DNA from: Alicyclobacillus kakegawensis NBRC 103104
GTDB lineage: Bacteria; Bacillota; Bacilli; Alicyclobacillales; Alicyclobacillaceae
NCBI RefSeq assembly: GCF_001552655.1
Contig: NZ_BCRP01000010.1
Coordinates: 1 to 64,000 of the forward strand
DNA length: 64,000 nucleotides
Direction of reading: 5' to 3'
The notes below the pieces were generated by a model. That model was not told the DNA's origin. It did no database searches and saw only the letters and a list, made by a program, of their open reading frames with translations. The translations under genes were made by a program, and so were the position numbers. Of this stretch, positions 1 to 8,691 are shown one piece after another. How positions within the stretch are numbered: the stretch's first letter is position 1; each line of letters starts with the position of its first letter.

Positions 1-166
1 GTATGTTCCCTGCCATAGACACAAAAAAGCCATTGAATTCTACGAAGGATACCCCATAGACTCCACCGTAGGTTGAACCACGCAGGGCAATGACGTTCCC
101 TTCCGTCGACACAGTTACACCTGTACGTGGCAGAGACAAACCAACCATTGCATAGGTGCTTGACAT
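1..166 (-). CDS. Possible partial ORF running off the window edge
   Basis: An open minus-strand frame starts at ATG 166 (or ATG 148) and stays open to base 1, giving about 55 residues that begin MSSTYAMVGLSLPRTG and are rich in Gly, Ser and Val. I do not recognise a family and see no Shine-Dalgarno site before either ATG. It would be divergent from the MarR gene and share its promoter region. It may be the start of a real gene continuing outside the window, or chance. Confidence 0.3.
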   Translation of the reverse strand, partial: MSSTYAMVGLSLPRTGVTVSTEGNVIALRGSTYGGVYGVSFVEFNGFFVSMAGNI

Positions 167-196
167 TAATATCTATAACGATGTATCTATATAGAT
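160..196 (+). promoter_or_regulatory. Candidate promoter with palindromic operator of the MarR gene
   Basis: A perfect TTGACA box lies at 160-165. TATCTA at 184-189 follows after an 18-base spacer as a possible -10. A perfect 12-base palindrome, ATCTATATAGAT, covers 185-196 and overlaps that -10, and a related ATCTATAA half lies at 171-178. This is where a MarR dimer could autorepress. The sequence is seen; the regulatory role is inference. Confidence 0.45.
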
Positions 197-215
197 GTTT
201 ATGAGGTGAGGAACC

Positions 216-659
216 TTGGATATGTCCGATGTATATTACGTCGCCCGCAAACTGCGGGCCTGGGTGGAAACGGATGTTTTGAACGGGACATCTGCTGCAA
301 AGTTACCGTTCTACCACTACATTGTCCTTCGTGACATCGTGGAGTCTCCAAACACAACCGTACAGGAGATATCTAGACGATTGTCGATGGCTCAAAGCAT
401 GGTTTCCAAAGCTGTGGCCGAGTTGCATAGGCAAGGGTTCGTAACCAGCTCGCCGGACAGAAGGGACAGCCGTCGCCGTCTTCTTTCCCCTGCCACCACA
501 GTACATGAATTTGTGACATCACGACTATCCAAACCCGTCGAAGGAGACTTGTATGGGCTTCTGAAAGGATTGACTCCGCAAGAACAACGTGAGGTGTTGC
601 ATGCCCTCGAGATCCTGCACTCCATCTTCAAAGACCGGGAGGACACCAGCGGTGAATAA
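216..659 (+). CDS. MarR-family transcriptional regulator
   Basis: A 147-residue protein with the size and layout of MarR regulators. The winged helix-turn-helix lies at about residues 45-95 (TVQEISRRLSMAQSMVSKAV as the HTH, then an Arg/Asp-rich wing DRRDSRRR), flanked by dimerisation helices. The TTG at 216 is chosen because GAGGTGAGG ends 4 bases upstream; the in-frame ATG at 222 would be too far. The stop overlaps the GTG of the next gene by 8 bases, so the two are probably translated together. A palindrome over the putative -10 suggests autorepression. The ligand cannot be read from sequence. Confidence 0.85.
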   Translation: MDMSDVYYVARKLRAWVETDVLNGTSAAKLPFYHYIVLRDIVESPNTTVQEISRRLSMAQSMVSKAVAELHRQGFVTSSPDRRDSRRRLLSPATTVHEFVTSRLSKPVEGDLYGLLKGLTPQEQREVLHALEILHSIFKDREDTSGE

Positions 660-1332
660 CAAACCGATCCGTTATGTTTTCATTGCAATATTCAGCTGGG
701 CACTCATTAGTGGACTTGCCGAAGCGGCCTCCATTCCCCTTGCTCCCCTGCATCACACTCGTTGGTACTTTGTTCCTGCGTACGTGTCGCATGCCGTCAT
801 CCTTGTCGGTACGTTGATACTCTTCAGGTGCATGAAAATCATACTGCCGACATTTACTCTTCGCCCCAACGGCGGAACCCTGTTTGTCAGGACAATATCG
901 TACTTTGTAGTGATGGGAATTCTCTTCGGCCTTTTCGGACCAAAAATCAATGTCCATGCGGCACTCTCCACCGGAGAATGGATATCGGCGTTGCTCTGGC
1001 TAGTATTTGAATTTGGGATTGTTGGTTGGACAGAGGAGTTGCTGTATCGAGGAGCGTTGCAGAGGCTCTTCAATCTCGGATTCTCAAACCGAACTGTATT
1101 GGGAACTCGGGCAGGAGTTGTGTGCGCAGCGATACTGTTTTCCATTGATCATTTGGGAAACGTGACCTATCAATCTCCCGGTGTCACCGCAACTCAAGCC
1201 ATTGGTGCCTTGATAATCGGGCTTTTGTTGGGACGCTATTATGATCGAACGGACGACCTTGCTGGCGTTGCCTGGATGCACAACATTCTTGATGGACTGA
1301 TGGTGGTCGTACCTTGGATCACGATGCATTAG
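652..1332 (+). CDS. CPBP-family intramembrane metalloprotease (CAAX protease-like)
   Basis: A 226-residue multi-spanning membrane protein. It carries the three CPBP motifs: EELLYRG (EExxxR), FSIDHLGN (FxxxH) and WMHNILDG (HxxxD), which supply the conserved Glu and His residues of the membrane-embedded active site. Family members are Rce1/CAAX proteases or bacteriocin-immunity proteins; which applies here is unknown. GTG 652 is chosen because GGGAGG sits 9 bases upstream; an upstream ATG lies deep inside the MarR gene. Overlap with that gene suggests regulation by it. Confidence 0.85.
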   Translation: MNNKPIRYVFIAIFSWALISGLAEAASIPLAPLHHTRWYFVPAYVSHAVILVGTLILFRCMKIILPTFTLRPNGGTLFVRTISYFVVMGILFGLFGPKINVHAALSTGEWISALLWLVFEFGIVGWTEELLYRGALQRLFNLGFSNRTVLGTRAGVVCAAILFSIDHLGNVTYQSPGVTATQAIGALIIGLLLGRYYDRTDDLAGVAWMHNILDGLMVVVPWITMH

Positions 1333-1362
1333 ACCGCATACGTGTCCGGGCCTTGCGGCTGC

Positions 1363-2597
1363 TCAACAAGATCCCGCTTGATTCGGCTTCTGGGCCGCAG
1401 TTCGCCATGCTCCTCGCATCGATGTAACAATGAGGCCGAGTAAAACCGTTGCAAGGCCTCCAGCGAGGATGGTCATTCCCGCCCCGATACCCTTCACGAT
1501 CACGCCGCCGGCAAGTTGCCCGACCGGCAGCCCGACACTGGTAATCGATTGCATCACCCCATATACCTTTCCGCGGTGCCTGTCGGGAATCAGTTGCTGC
1601 TGTAAGGTTGCCGACAAGATGTTATACGGAGCAAACGTAACGCCGCCAAGGAACATCAGGACCATGGCCTGCCATGGGTGTATGGACAACCCGATGCCGC
1701 CGCTGAACACCCCCCCAGCAAAATATGATCCCGGAGATGATTACCCGCAGCGACCAGTTCGGGCGCAACCAGGTCCACGCCAGTGTCCCAAGCAGTGACC
1801 CAACGGCGAAGCTGCTCCATATCACCCCCAATGTTGAGGCCCCGGCATGGAACACACGGGAGACCAACACCGGGAGCGCCCAATGGCCCGTAAGTCAGAT
1901 TGAAAAAGAGGGTAACAATGACAAGGAGCAACAATAGCGGAATCCGATAGAGATACTTCCATCCGTTCAACTGTGGCTCAGATCCAGTCGTATCATCCTG
2001 ATAATTGGAGGCAGCGTATCGAGGGGCCGGAATCAACAGGAGTGATAGCACATAGAGCGCATAACACGCCGATGTAATGGCCAATGTGATTTGTGCCCCG
2101 AGCAGGCCGACCAGAACGCCCCCGAGCGCAGGACCGAACAGTGTCACAAAGCTGATACAAAGTTGGGAAAACCCATTCGCCATCTCCAGGTCATCTGAAG
2201 ACACGATGTTTGGCAGGATGACACCTCTCCCAATCATCGAAAGAGGAGATAATGCTCCGGCCAGTGCCACGATGACCAGCAGCAGTGGAAATGATAGAAC
2301 ATGTAACCCGTAAAGCACCGGAATCAGTACGTACAGTACCCCTTGACACAGGTTGTCCAACATCATGAGTGCCCGCCTTGGAAGCTTATCGATAAAACAG
2401 CCAATGAATGGACTCGTCGCCATTCTTGAGATGGGAACCACGGCGAGCACGAGACCGATTTGAGCCGCTGAACCCGTGGTTTGCAAGACGAACCAGGTGA
2501 GGGCTATCGTGCTAAATTGAAGACCCAATTGAACAATCGTAGATCCCGTCCAGTAGATCAAGAAATAACGGTTCCTTAATAGTCTCAGATATAACAT
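1363..2597 (-). pseudogene. Frameshifted MFS transporter, paralogue of the gene at 4716-5918
   Basis: The N-terminal two thirds (from ATG 2597) read as an MFS exporter, with a TGSTIVQLG first helix and the segment FNLTYGPL. The frame is then lost near 1878-1886 and homology continues in a second frame (VFHAGASTLGVIWSS). It shifts again at a run of seven C at 1710-1716 into a third frame that carries the C-terminal helices to 1363. The intact paralogue downstream shows the same order (FLNITYG..., LGMMWTGYGFG..., WVAGFCFGPYAP). Two independent indels point to a pseudogene; sequencing error at the C run is an alternative for one of them. An in-frame start at 2672 would add an unlikely basic extension. 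Confidence 0.8.
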
Positions 2598-2747
2598 GAT
2601 ACTGGTCTTCCGCCCCCTCCTTCGTTTACAACAGAGTTCACGTTGCGGCAACTGCTCTCCCATACGCCGCATTGACCATTTGTATCAGCCCACTTATCTC
2701 TGAGTCCAAACTATTGGCGGCTGTCAAATCAGCACGTGAAACGGTGT

Positions 2748-3143
2748 TCACCTTTGTCGGTGTGCGTCACCTCGCTCGTTTTCATGAATTCCACAGCGTG
2801 AACCGCGTGAACCATATAATAGACGGGCACGCAAACGAGCGATGAGCACGTTTCTCAAATACACAATGAGAACACCAGGCACGAACGTAAACAGCAGATA
2901 CCAAAAGCACAGGTCTATCCCGATGCCGAAGTTGTCTATTTTACAAAACCAGACTGTGACGAGGCAGAAAACTGCATCAGACAGCACCAGATAACCGATA
3001 TTGCCCCATAAAACACAAAATACGTAGCCAAGAATATAGGCTCCAAGAAGAGAAAGTGTTGTAAATCGAAAGGCTATCAACATCAATACCTGAAATAAGA
3101 GCAGAATGACAATCTGGGTTGGAACGTGACGGTAGAACCTCAA
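2748..3143 (-). CDS. Small hydrophobic membrane protein, unknown function
   Basis: A 131-residue protein with about four predicted membrane segments (IVILLLFQVLMLIAF, LLGAYILGYVFCVLW, YLVLSDAVFCLVTVWF, WYLLFTFVPGVLIVYL) and a basic C-terminal tail. It starts at TTG 3143 behind a weak GGGGGTG. I recognise no family. It stands alone between the decayed MFS gene and the YbaK gene. Base composition looks somewhat AT-richer than the core region, consistent with acquired DNA. Confidence 0.5.
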   Translation of the reverse strand: MRFYRHVPTQIVILLLFQVLMLIAFRFTTLSLLGAYILGYVFCVLWGNIGYLVLSDAVFCLVTVWFCKIDNFGIGIDLCFWYLLFTFVPGVLIVYLRNVLIARLRARLLYGSRGSRCGIHENERGDAHRQR

Positions 3144-3331
3144 GGCAACACCCCCTTTCCCTTCAGTTAGTAGCAGTTTATTTTGAATATAATGAAAAAC
3201 CGGAACACAGCGCCCACAGGTATCAGTCTAAAAAAGATGTCATAACGGAACAGAAACTTGATCTACAGTTTCCAGCATCCTTCCGCAACGTCGAAGGCAG
3301 GATATGGCCTCATAGCAGATTCACGTATAAC

Positions 3332-3808
3332 CTATTTCACCGATAAGGTGTGTCCATTGGTCATTTTCACTAATGCCTGCGGTGTCAATTGAAACACAGC
3401 CTTGGGATGTCCAGCCGCTGCCCAGATCACGTCATACTGGAGCAGATTGTCATCAATCAGGGTTTCCAGCGGCTGCGCATGACCAATGGGCGGTACGCCC
3501 CCGATAACGAAACCTGTGTGCGCTCGTACGTAGTCGGCATCAGCCTTCTCCAAAGGTTCCTGTAGCCATTCACCAATACAGTTCTCATTCACACGATTGA
3601 TACCACTTGCTATCACCAGTAGCGGTAAGTTTGAATTCTTACGTCGAAATACAAGAGATTTTGCGATCTGTGCCACGTCGCAGCCTATGGCAGCGGCAGC
3701 CTCTGCGGCCGTACGTGCACTATCAGGGAGTTCCACAATGGTGTATGGGTATCCGAGTGCCTGAATGGCACCTTGTACTCTTTGAGCGCTAGGCTTTAAG
3801 GAATTCAT
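3332..3808 (-). CDS. YbaK/ProX-type aminoacyl-tRNA deacylase-like protein
   Basis: A 158-residue single-domain protein matching the YbaK/EbsC fold that clears mischarged tRNAs. The conserved Lys segment is at QIAKSLVFRRK, followed by GINRVNENCIGEWL, the loop GFVIGGVPPIGH and the DVIWAAAGHPKAVFQLTPQ ending that are typical of the family. ATG 3808 is preferred over an upstream start at 3871 because GGAAGGAG lies 9 bases before it. Substrate (Cys-tRNA-Pro, Ala-tRNA-Pro or other) cannot be assigned. Confidence 0.85.
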   Translation of the reverse strand: MNSLKPSAQRVQGAIQALGYPYTIVELPDSARTAAEAAAAIGCDVAQIAKSLVFRRKNSNLPLLVIASGINRVNENCIGEWLQEPLEKADADYVRAHTGFVIGGVPPIGHAQPLETLIDDNLLQYDVIWAAAGHPKAVFQLTPQALVKMTNGHTLSVK

Positions 3809-3937
3809 GCCTATCAACTCCTTCCCAGGAATTTTGCTCTTATTTTGAGCCAACGAAGGCCGACAGTTCAAAACACCTGAATCAATAGACGTAGATAAAT
3901 TAATATATTTGAGTTATACCAATATTGTCCTTCGGGA

Positions 3938-4504
3938 TCATATTATTTTCTTTCGAAAAACATATCCGTCGAAATAACCACGAGCATCCTCGTATGATAC
4001 ATACTCAACCAATTCGAGCGCTTTATTCAAATTTACAAACTCTCTTTCCCCATAGCAATATTCCTCTGGAAAGTTCCTTTCAGCATGTTGCCGAGCGTTG
4101 AACGAAGTCATGAGCAGTATGCCGTTCGGGCGCAAAACCTGAAACATCTCTTGAAAGGTATACAACGGAGGCTTGAAATGAATGACGATGATGTTGTCAA
4201 ACGGCCCCAGGTCAGAGAGCGAGCCTTCTTCTCTCAAATCTCGCTGGTAAGTGTTTACGAACAACTCTTGTTGTGCAGCAAAATGTGTCAGGCGCCTGAG
4301 ACCCTCGGCAGAGAAATCAACGCCCGTCACAGCGAATCCCTTCCGAGCCAGATAAAGTGCGTGTCTGCCGTCTCCACATGCAATGTCGAGTACCGTTCCT
4401 GGACGAAGAAGATGTCGGCGGTTCACCAGAAAGTCCTCCGGTTGAGACAGGTTTGGACCTCGACGACTGTATTTTTCGTTCCAGCGCTCCTGTTCTGGCG
4501 TCAC
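3938..4504 (-). CDS. Class I SAM-dependent methyltransferase (TehB-like)
   Basis: A 188-residue protein with a Rossmann methyltransferase core. Motif I is VLDIACGDGRHALYLA at about residues 38-53, with acidic motif II GVDFS and the post-II segment NIIVIHFKPP. The short N-terminus (WNEKYSRRGPNLSQP) resembles TehB/tellurite-resistance-type and small-molecule methyltransferases. GTG 4504 follows GGAGTGA by 7 bases. It lies between YbaK and an MFS exporter on the same strand; gaps of about 130-210 bases make one operon uncertain. Substrate unknown. Confidence 0.8.
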   Translation of the reverse strand: MTPEQERWNEKYSRRGPNLSQPEDFLVNRRHLLRPGTVLDIACGDGRHALYLARKGFAVTGVDFSAEGLRRLTHFAAQQELFVNTYQRDLREEGSLSDLGPFDNIIVIHFKPPLYTFQEMFQVLRPNGILLMTSFNARQHAERNFPEEYCYGEREFVNLNKALELVEYVSYEDARGYFDGYVFRKKII

Positions 4505-4715
4505 TTTTTATTCACTCCAAATCCTATAGTTGGAAATTTACAGTTCGTGAGACAGACCCGAGCCACCGTTGCACAACTCAGTTTTTCGAGTTTACTCCTC
4601 TGCTTGGTGTTTCGTAAGCACGCCGAATCAATGAACTCTCCCCAAAGGATATTGGCCAGATGGGACAGAAGCCCTTTTGAGCCCCCTGCCCATCTCGTTT
4701 GTTCACGAATTCACC

Positions 4716-5918
4716 TTAGACTGCCCGCAGGCCTCGACACGCCAACATGCCCATTCCGAGCGTTAAAATTGTTATACCCGTCGCACCAATCCAAACCGAT
4801 GGGTGTATCGTCTGTAACACGACTCCACAGAGTGCCGATCCGACTGGAACACCGATACCAATAATGGATGTTCGAATTCCGAACACCCGGCCACGCAGGT
4901 CATCCGGCACCAGCTTCTGCACTATCGTTCGTGCAAGTGGTGCATAAGGTCCAAAGCAGAAACCCGCAACCCACATGAGTATTATCGGTAGCCATAGGCC
5001 ACGTGCCCAAACCATCGGGATGAGGCTCATACCCATCCCAGCCACCATCACACTCATCCAGAAACCGTGACGCCCATTCATACGCACGAATCCCACCAAC
5101 GCAGTCCCCACGATTGCTCCGAAACCATATCCGGTCCACATCATCCCGAGCATAGGGCCAGTCTGATGAAGTTCCTCATGCACGAACAGTGGAATGGATA
5201 CATCCAACATTCCATACGTGATATTGAGGAACAATGCGATCAGCGTGATCGCCAATACAACACGCATGGAAAATAAAGCCTTGGCGCCGTTTTGCAAAGC
5301 AGTCGTAAAACCGCCTTTTCCGCTGCTGATTTCCGCCCCACCAGTACGCCGAATGAAGGCTAGGCAAAGAGCACAGACCCAACAAGACAGGCCATCCGCC
5401 AGAATGGAGAAAGGAGCCCCCACAGAACTGATGAGGATACCGCCAAGGAGCGGGCCGGCGAGATATGCCGCTTGCCACAGTGTTTCGTCCCAAGCATTGG
5501 CTTCGGACAACATGTCGACCGGCACGATTTCTGGTACAAACGCCATCGCTCCGACCGTAGTAAAAGGAGCTAACATGCCGGCGCACACCAACATCCCGCA
5601 TAGCAGCCAAAACGGAAGAATGTGTGCCCAGTGCAGCATGGGAATGGATACAAAACATAATCCCCGAAGGATATTGTCCATCACCATGAGCCGCTTGCGG
5701 AAAAGCTGATCCATCAAGACGCCGATGAAAATGCCGACGCCAACACTCGGTAATTCATAGCACAACCCGGCCAGCCCCATCTGAACTGGGGACTTTGTAA
5801 GCAACATCACGAACCAGAGGAGTGCCAACCATCCAATCTGGTCACCCAATGTGGAAATGCCCGTGCCAGCCGTTAAGAACAGGAAATCCCTCTGCCGCAA
5901 AATCCGACTATATCTCAT
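4716..5918 (-). CDS. MFS transporter, drug-exporter type (intact)
   Basis: A 400-residue, 12-helix MFS protein. The helix 2-3 loop carries a reduced motif A (GVLMDQLFRKRLMVMDN), which is typical of the macrolide-efflux-like MFS_3 group. Start ATG 5918 is set 6 bases after GAGGTG; GTG 5927 and ATG 5921 are alternatives. It is clearly paralogous to the frameshifted gene at 1363-2597. Substrate unknown; export of a toxic compound is inferred from the family. Confidence 0.85.
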   Translation of the reverse strand: MRYSRILRQRDFLFLTAGTGISTLGDQIGWLALLWFVMLLTKSPVQMGLAGLCYELPSVGVGIFIGVLMDQLFRKRLMVMDNILRGLCFVSIPMLHWAHILPFWLLCGMLVCAGMLAPFTTVGAMAFVPEIVPVDMLSEANAWDETLWQAAYLAGPLLGGILISSVGAPFSILADGLSCWVCALCLAFIRRTGGAEISSGKGGFTTALQNGAKALFSMRVVLAITLIALFLNITYGMLDVSIPLFVHEELHQTGPMLGMMWTGYGFGAIVGTALVGFVRMNGRHGFWMSVMVAGMGMSLIPMVWARGLWLPIILMWVAGFCFGPYAPLARTIVQKLVPDDLRGRVFGIRTSIIGIGVPVGSALCGVVLQTIHPSVWIGATGITILTLGMGMLACRGLRAV

Positions 5919-6059
5919 CATTATCACCTCAAAGGCCCCGTATGGGAGGCCAGATTTTTCTCCACTTACGGGGCTGTGCCCCTGAGGCGATCAAATGGGA
6001 CGTATGCGTGTATTGATCATGACCGTGCCTCCTATCCGAAGATATATCTCCCCCCATCA

Positions 6060-7031
6060 TCACCCTATTCCGAGTACGAGTGCTCGTTGATATACATGCC
6101 ACGCCCCCACCAAATCTTGAAACGGTAATCCAACACCGCCAAATATGGTGATATCGTTGTCTGATTGTCGTCCGTCCGCATTTATCAAAATCTCGCCCAC
6201 TGTACTTATCTTGAACTCACCCCGGTCTGAAAACGTATTGAGCGCTCCCGCTCGCACGGCCTTTTCTCTATCATCACAGAAAAATCGCCCGTCACGAATC
6301 AGCTCCTCCGCCAGTTCCACCTTACCCGGTTCGTCAGCACCGAGCGTGGTGATGTGGGTGCCTGGTCGTACCATGTCTGAGAACAGTATCGGACTTCGAG
6401 ACCACGTGGCAGTAATGACAATATCCGCATCTTCGACCGCCTCTCTAACAGATGAAGCGACGCCGCAATCCATACCTTCCCGGCGTCGCCGATAGGCATA
6501 TTGTTCCGCCCGGTTGGTGTCGACGTCATAAACGGAAACCGATTGGATCTCACGAACATGTCGAAGATAATGAAATTGAGTTTCCCCCTATACACCCGCC
6601 CCGATTACAGCTACTTTGCGACTATCCTTCCGAGCAAGCACGTCCGTTGCCACCACTGCGGCCGCCGCGGTTCGATGGGCTGTAACAATGGGGGAATCCA
6701 AGACAGCGAGTAGTTGCCCGTTCCTTGCATCGAACAACTGAATGACGCCTTGAATCGCCGGCAGCCCCTGCCTGGGATTCTCAGGGTACTTGGCATGTAC
6801 TTTCACTGTGTAAGCCGAAATCCCAGGCACGACACCCGGGACTAAAATCATCGCCGACGCATTGCTTGGCGCTCCATCAACGGATGAAAGATCTGCTCTG
6901 ATTCGCTGCGGTTTCGGTGCGGCACAGCGGTTTTGCTGTGATATCGCTTCAAATGCCTCTCTCATCTCTCGGATAAGTTGCCTTTCATCGATACAGGTTT
7001 TTACATCTCCCTGGCTTAACCACAGTGTCAT
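6060..7031 (-). pseudogene. Ornithine cyclodeaminase / mu-crystallin family gene with one in-frame amber stop
   Basis: Read through, 7031-6060 encodes 323 residues, the normal length for the family, in a single frame. The only defect is TAG at 6588-6590. It falls in the Rossmann motif VIGAGV-stop-GE, where relatives have Gln (GAGVQG), so one C-to-T change of CAG explains it. Downstream regions are intact (SVYDVDTNRAEQY, DIVITATWSRSPI, ITTLGADEPGKVEL, ITIFGGVGLPFQDL). Start ATG 7031 follows AGAGGTGG. Family members make proline from ornithine, reduce imines, or act on other amino acids. This copy is a very young pseudogene, is suppressed, or contains a sequence error. Confidence 0.8.
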
Positions 7032-7037
7032 TCTTCT

Positions 7038-7151
7038 CTACCACCTCTTGGTTGCCTGTGTAGACAGCGGCGTAATCCTTTCCATGCGCCAATCCGGTTC
7101 TTCGACAACCCGGACCCCAAATTGTGTCCAGTTCCTCTCAAGGCGTTTCAT
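7038..7151 (-). CDS. Short ORF translationally coupled to paiB, unknown
   Basis: A 37-residue frame begins MKRLERNWTQFGVRV and ends STQATKRW. Its ATG (7151-7149) overlaps the paiB stop in an ATGA arrangement, and its stop lies 6 bases before the ornithine-cyclodeaminase start, whose Shine-Dalgarno site it contains. It may be a true small gene, a coupling leader, or the tail of a lost gene. No family recognised. Confidence 0.35.
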   Translation of the reverse strand: MKRLERNWTQFGVRVVEEPDWRMERITPLSTQATKRW

Positions 7152-7744
7152 CGTTCCTGCATCAACTGAGCTATACCTTGAGCGCCGGTCTCCACAGATT
7201 GGCGCAGCTTGGCAATGACTCGCTGCTTGACCTCGACTGGCTTATTCTGGCTGAGTTTTGCCGCACCTTCCACACTCGTGACGTCGATCCGAAAGCCAAC
7301 GATGGCTTTCATCATGTTCCGATAGAATGGTTCGTCGACTTGGGATGGTACATCTGAGTCCGGTTCGTAAAATCGCACCATTCTCTCGAGCAGGTCGCTC
7401 AGTTCCTCATCACGGTCCATCACAGTGCACTTACCATGCACATGTACGGCCACATAGTTCCACGTCGGCACGGACGCAGGCACTTCGTACCAAGCAGGAG
7501 AAATGTAAGCATGCGGTCCTGGAAATATCACCAACACTGACTGCCCATTCAGGTTCCGCCACTGCGGGTTCGCCTTGGCCATATGGGCAAGCAGGACGTT
7601 TTGCTCAGCATCGTAAAGAAATGGTAGATGGGTAGCCAGCGGTCGCCCGTCACAGGTGCTGATCAGGATGCCAAAACTATGGGCATGAATGAAGTTCGTG
7701 ATTTCCGTCGGATCGTTCATCTCAAACGGCTTCGGTATGTACAT
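7148..7744 (-). CDS. PaiB-family FMN-binding protein
   Basis: A 198-residue protein matching the PaiB group (FMN-binding split-barrel). Typical segments are MYIPKPFEMND at the start, GRPLATHLPFL, LLAHMAKANPQW, YISPAWYE, VPTWNYVAVHVHGK and FRIDVTSVEGAAKLSQNK. In Bacillus, PaiB with PaiA influences sporulation and degradative-enzyme genes; here no paiA-like gene adjoins it. The gene is followed without a gap by a 37-codon ORF and the ornithine-cyclodeaminase gene, so the three probably form one transcript. Confidence 0.85.
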   Translation of the reverse strand: MYIPKPFEMNDPTEITNFIHAHSFGILISTCDGRPLATHLPFLYDAEQNVLLAHMAKANPQWRNLNGQSVLVIFPGPHAYISPAWYEVPASVPTWNYVAVHVHGKCTVMDRDEELSDLLERMVRFYEPDSDVPSQVDEPFYRNMMKAIVGFRIDVTSVEGAAKLSQNKPVEVKQRVIAKLRQSVETGAQGIAQLMQER

Positions 7745-7848
7745 GCGCTCACCTTCTCCGTAAATATGCAGTCATCGTACTTCAATCCACTTCCGATGTC
7801 TCCAACCAATTTGTGTAGTGTGAGATTTCGCAGGAATGAACTTCTCCA

Positions 7849-8055
7849 AAATATCAGCGACTCAAACTCGCCTCCGTCGTGGAAGACACAAATCTTCTCA
7901 AAACCTGCATCCGCCATGGCATGATGGTCATGCCGGGAGGCGCATATGGAGCGGGGCGTGGATGGGTGCAATTGACATACGCTCGTGCTACTGAAGTGGA
8001 CCTTGTGGAAGACATCGCCCGACTACGGCCGACGCTTGAACACCTTATGGTTTGA
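7849..8055 (+). pseudogene. C-terminal remnant of a PLP-dependent aminotransferase
   Basis: On the plus strand the frame 7849-8055 reads DTNLLKTCIRHGMMVMPGG, then AYGAGRGWVQLTYARATEVD and a final helix ending in TGA. This is the small-domain C-terminus of a class I/II (fold type I) aminotransferase. A stop lies just upstream, and the PLP-binding lysine and large domain are absent. It is an orphan fragment between paiB and another remnant. Confidence 0.55.
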
Positions 8056-8115
8056 AACAAACAACGGACAAGATCTCCCAATGAAGCAATCTGGCTCATT
8101 TCGAAGAGCGCCTAT

Positions 8116-8463
8116 TCACCCAAGAGCACGAATGGATCGATCCGCCGACCTCATTACGGCCTCCTTGGCACTGTTTTGAACAACTCGCTCGAACCGGAAA
8201 CCATAGAGACGTTCAAATCCGAATGGCTCCAATATCGATTTGATACGCTCGATTTCTCTCGCGGGCGAAAGGATCACGTTCGGGTAACTGTACATGAAAC
8301 TGACCCACTGGACGCATCACCCATTCACGGTCTTTCTCATGTAAATAGATGGGGCATCATGTCCAATATATTGCCGCTCGTCCGCACATATGGTACAAAC
8401 CGCTGGCGGCGCGTCACTCGGAGCATACTGCGTACCGCACGTCACGCAAATCTATTTCGTCAT
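8116..8463 (-). pseudogene. Internally deleted MBL-fold metallohydrolase remnant
   Basis: Read on the minus strand, 8463 downward begins MTK-stop-ICVTCGTQYAPSD, then PPAVCTICADERQYIG: the paired CxxC N-terminus of a family of MBL-fold proteins. After about 44 codons (stop TGA in GKTVNG region) the frame continues as VQWVSFMYSYPNVI, then REIERIKSILEPFGFERLYG, then the Arg-rich family C-terminus to TGA 8116-8118. The metal-binding HxHxDH core is missing. One internal deletion plus an early TAG make it a pseudogene. Confidence 0.6.
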
Positions 8464-8691
8464 GGCAATCACCATCTACTAGAAACGATGATATTCTTAT
8501 ACTATCATTCGCCTGTCAGTGAATGTTGTCATTCGGATTGAAGACAATAAAATTTGGGGTGCATATGATTTTTTCCCCATGCGTGACATTTCACTTCTAC
8601 CGCCTTCATTATAGAGGCTGGGAACAGACACAGGAACAGGGAATGGGAATTTGCGACATCCAGTCAGGAATCCATATAGGGAGGATATTAC

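Noticed and set aside
2598-2672. Longer N-terminus for the frameshifted MFS exporter
   Set aside because: The extra residues are basic and lack similarity to the paralogue; a family-like start is at 2597.
4085-4864. Plus-strand ORF of 259 residues opposite the methyltransferase and MFS genes
   Set aside because: It covers two well-supported minus-strand genes and shows no domain.
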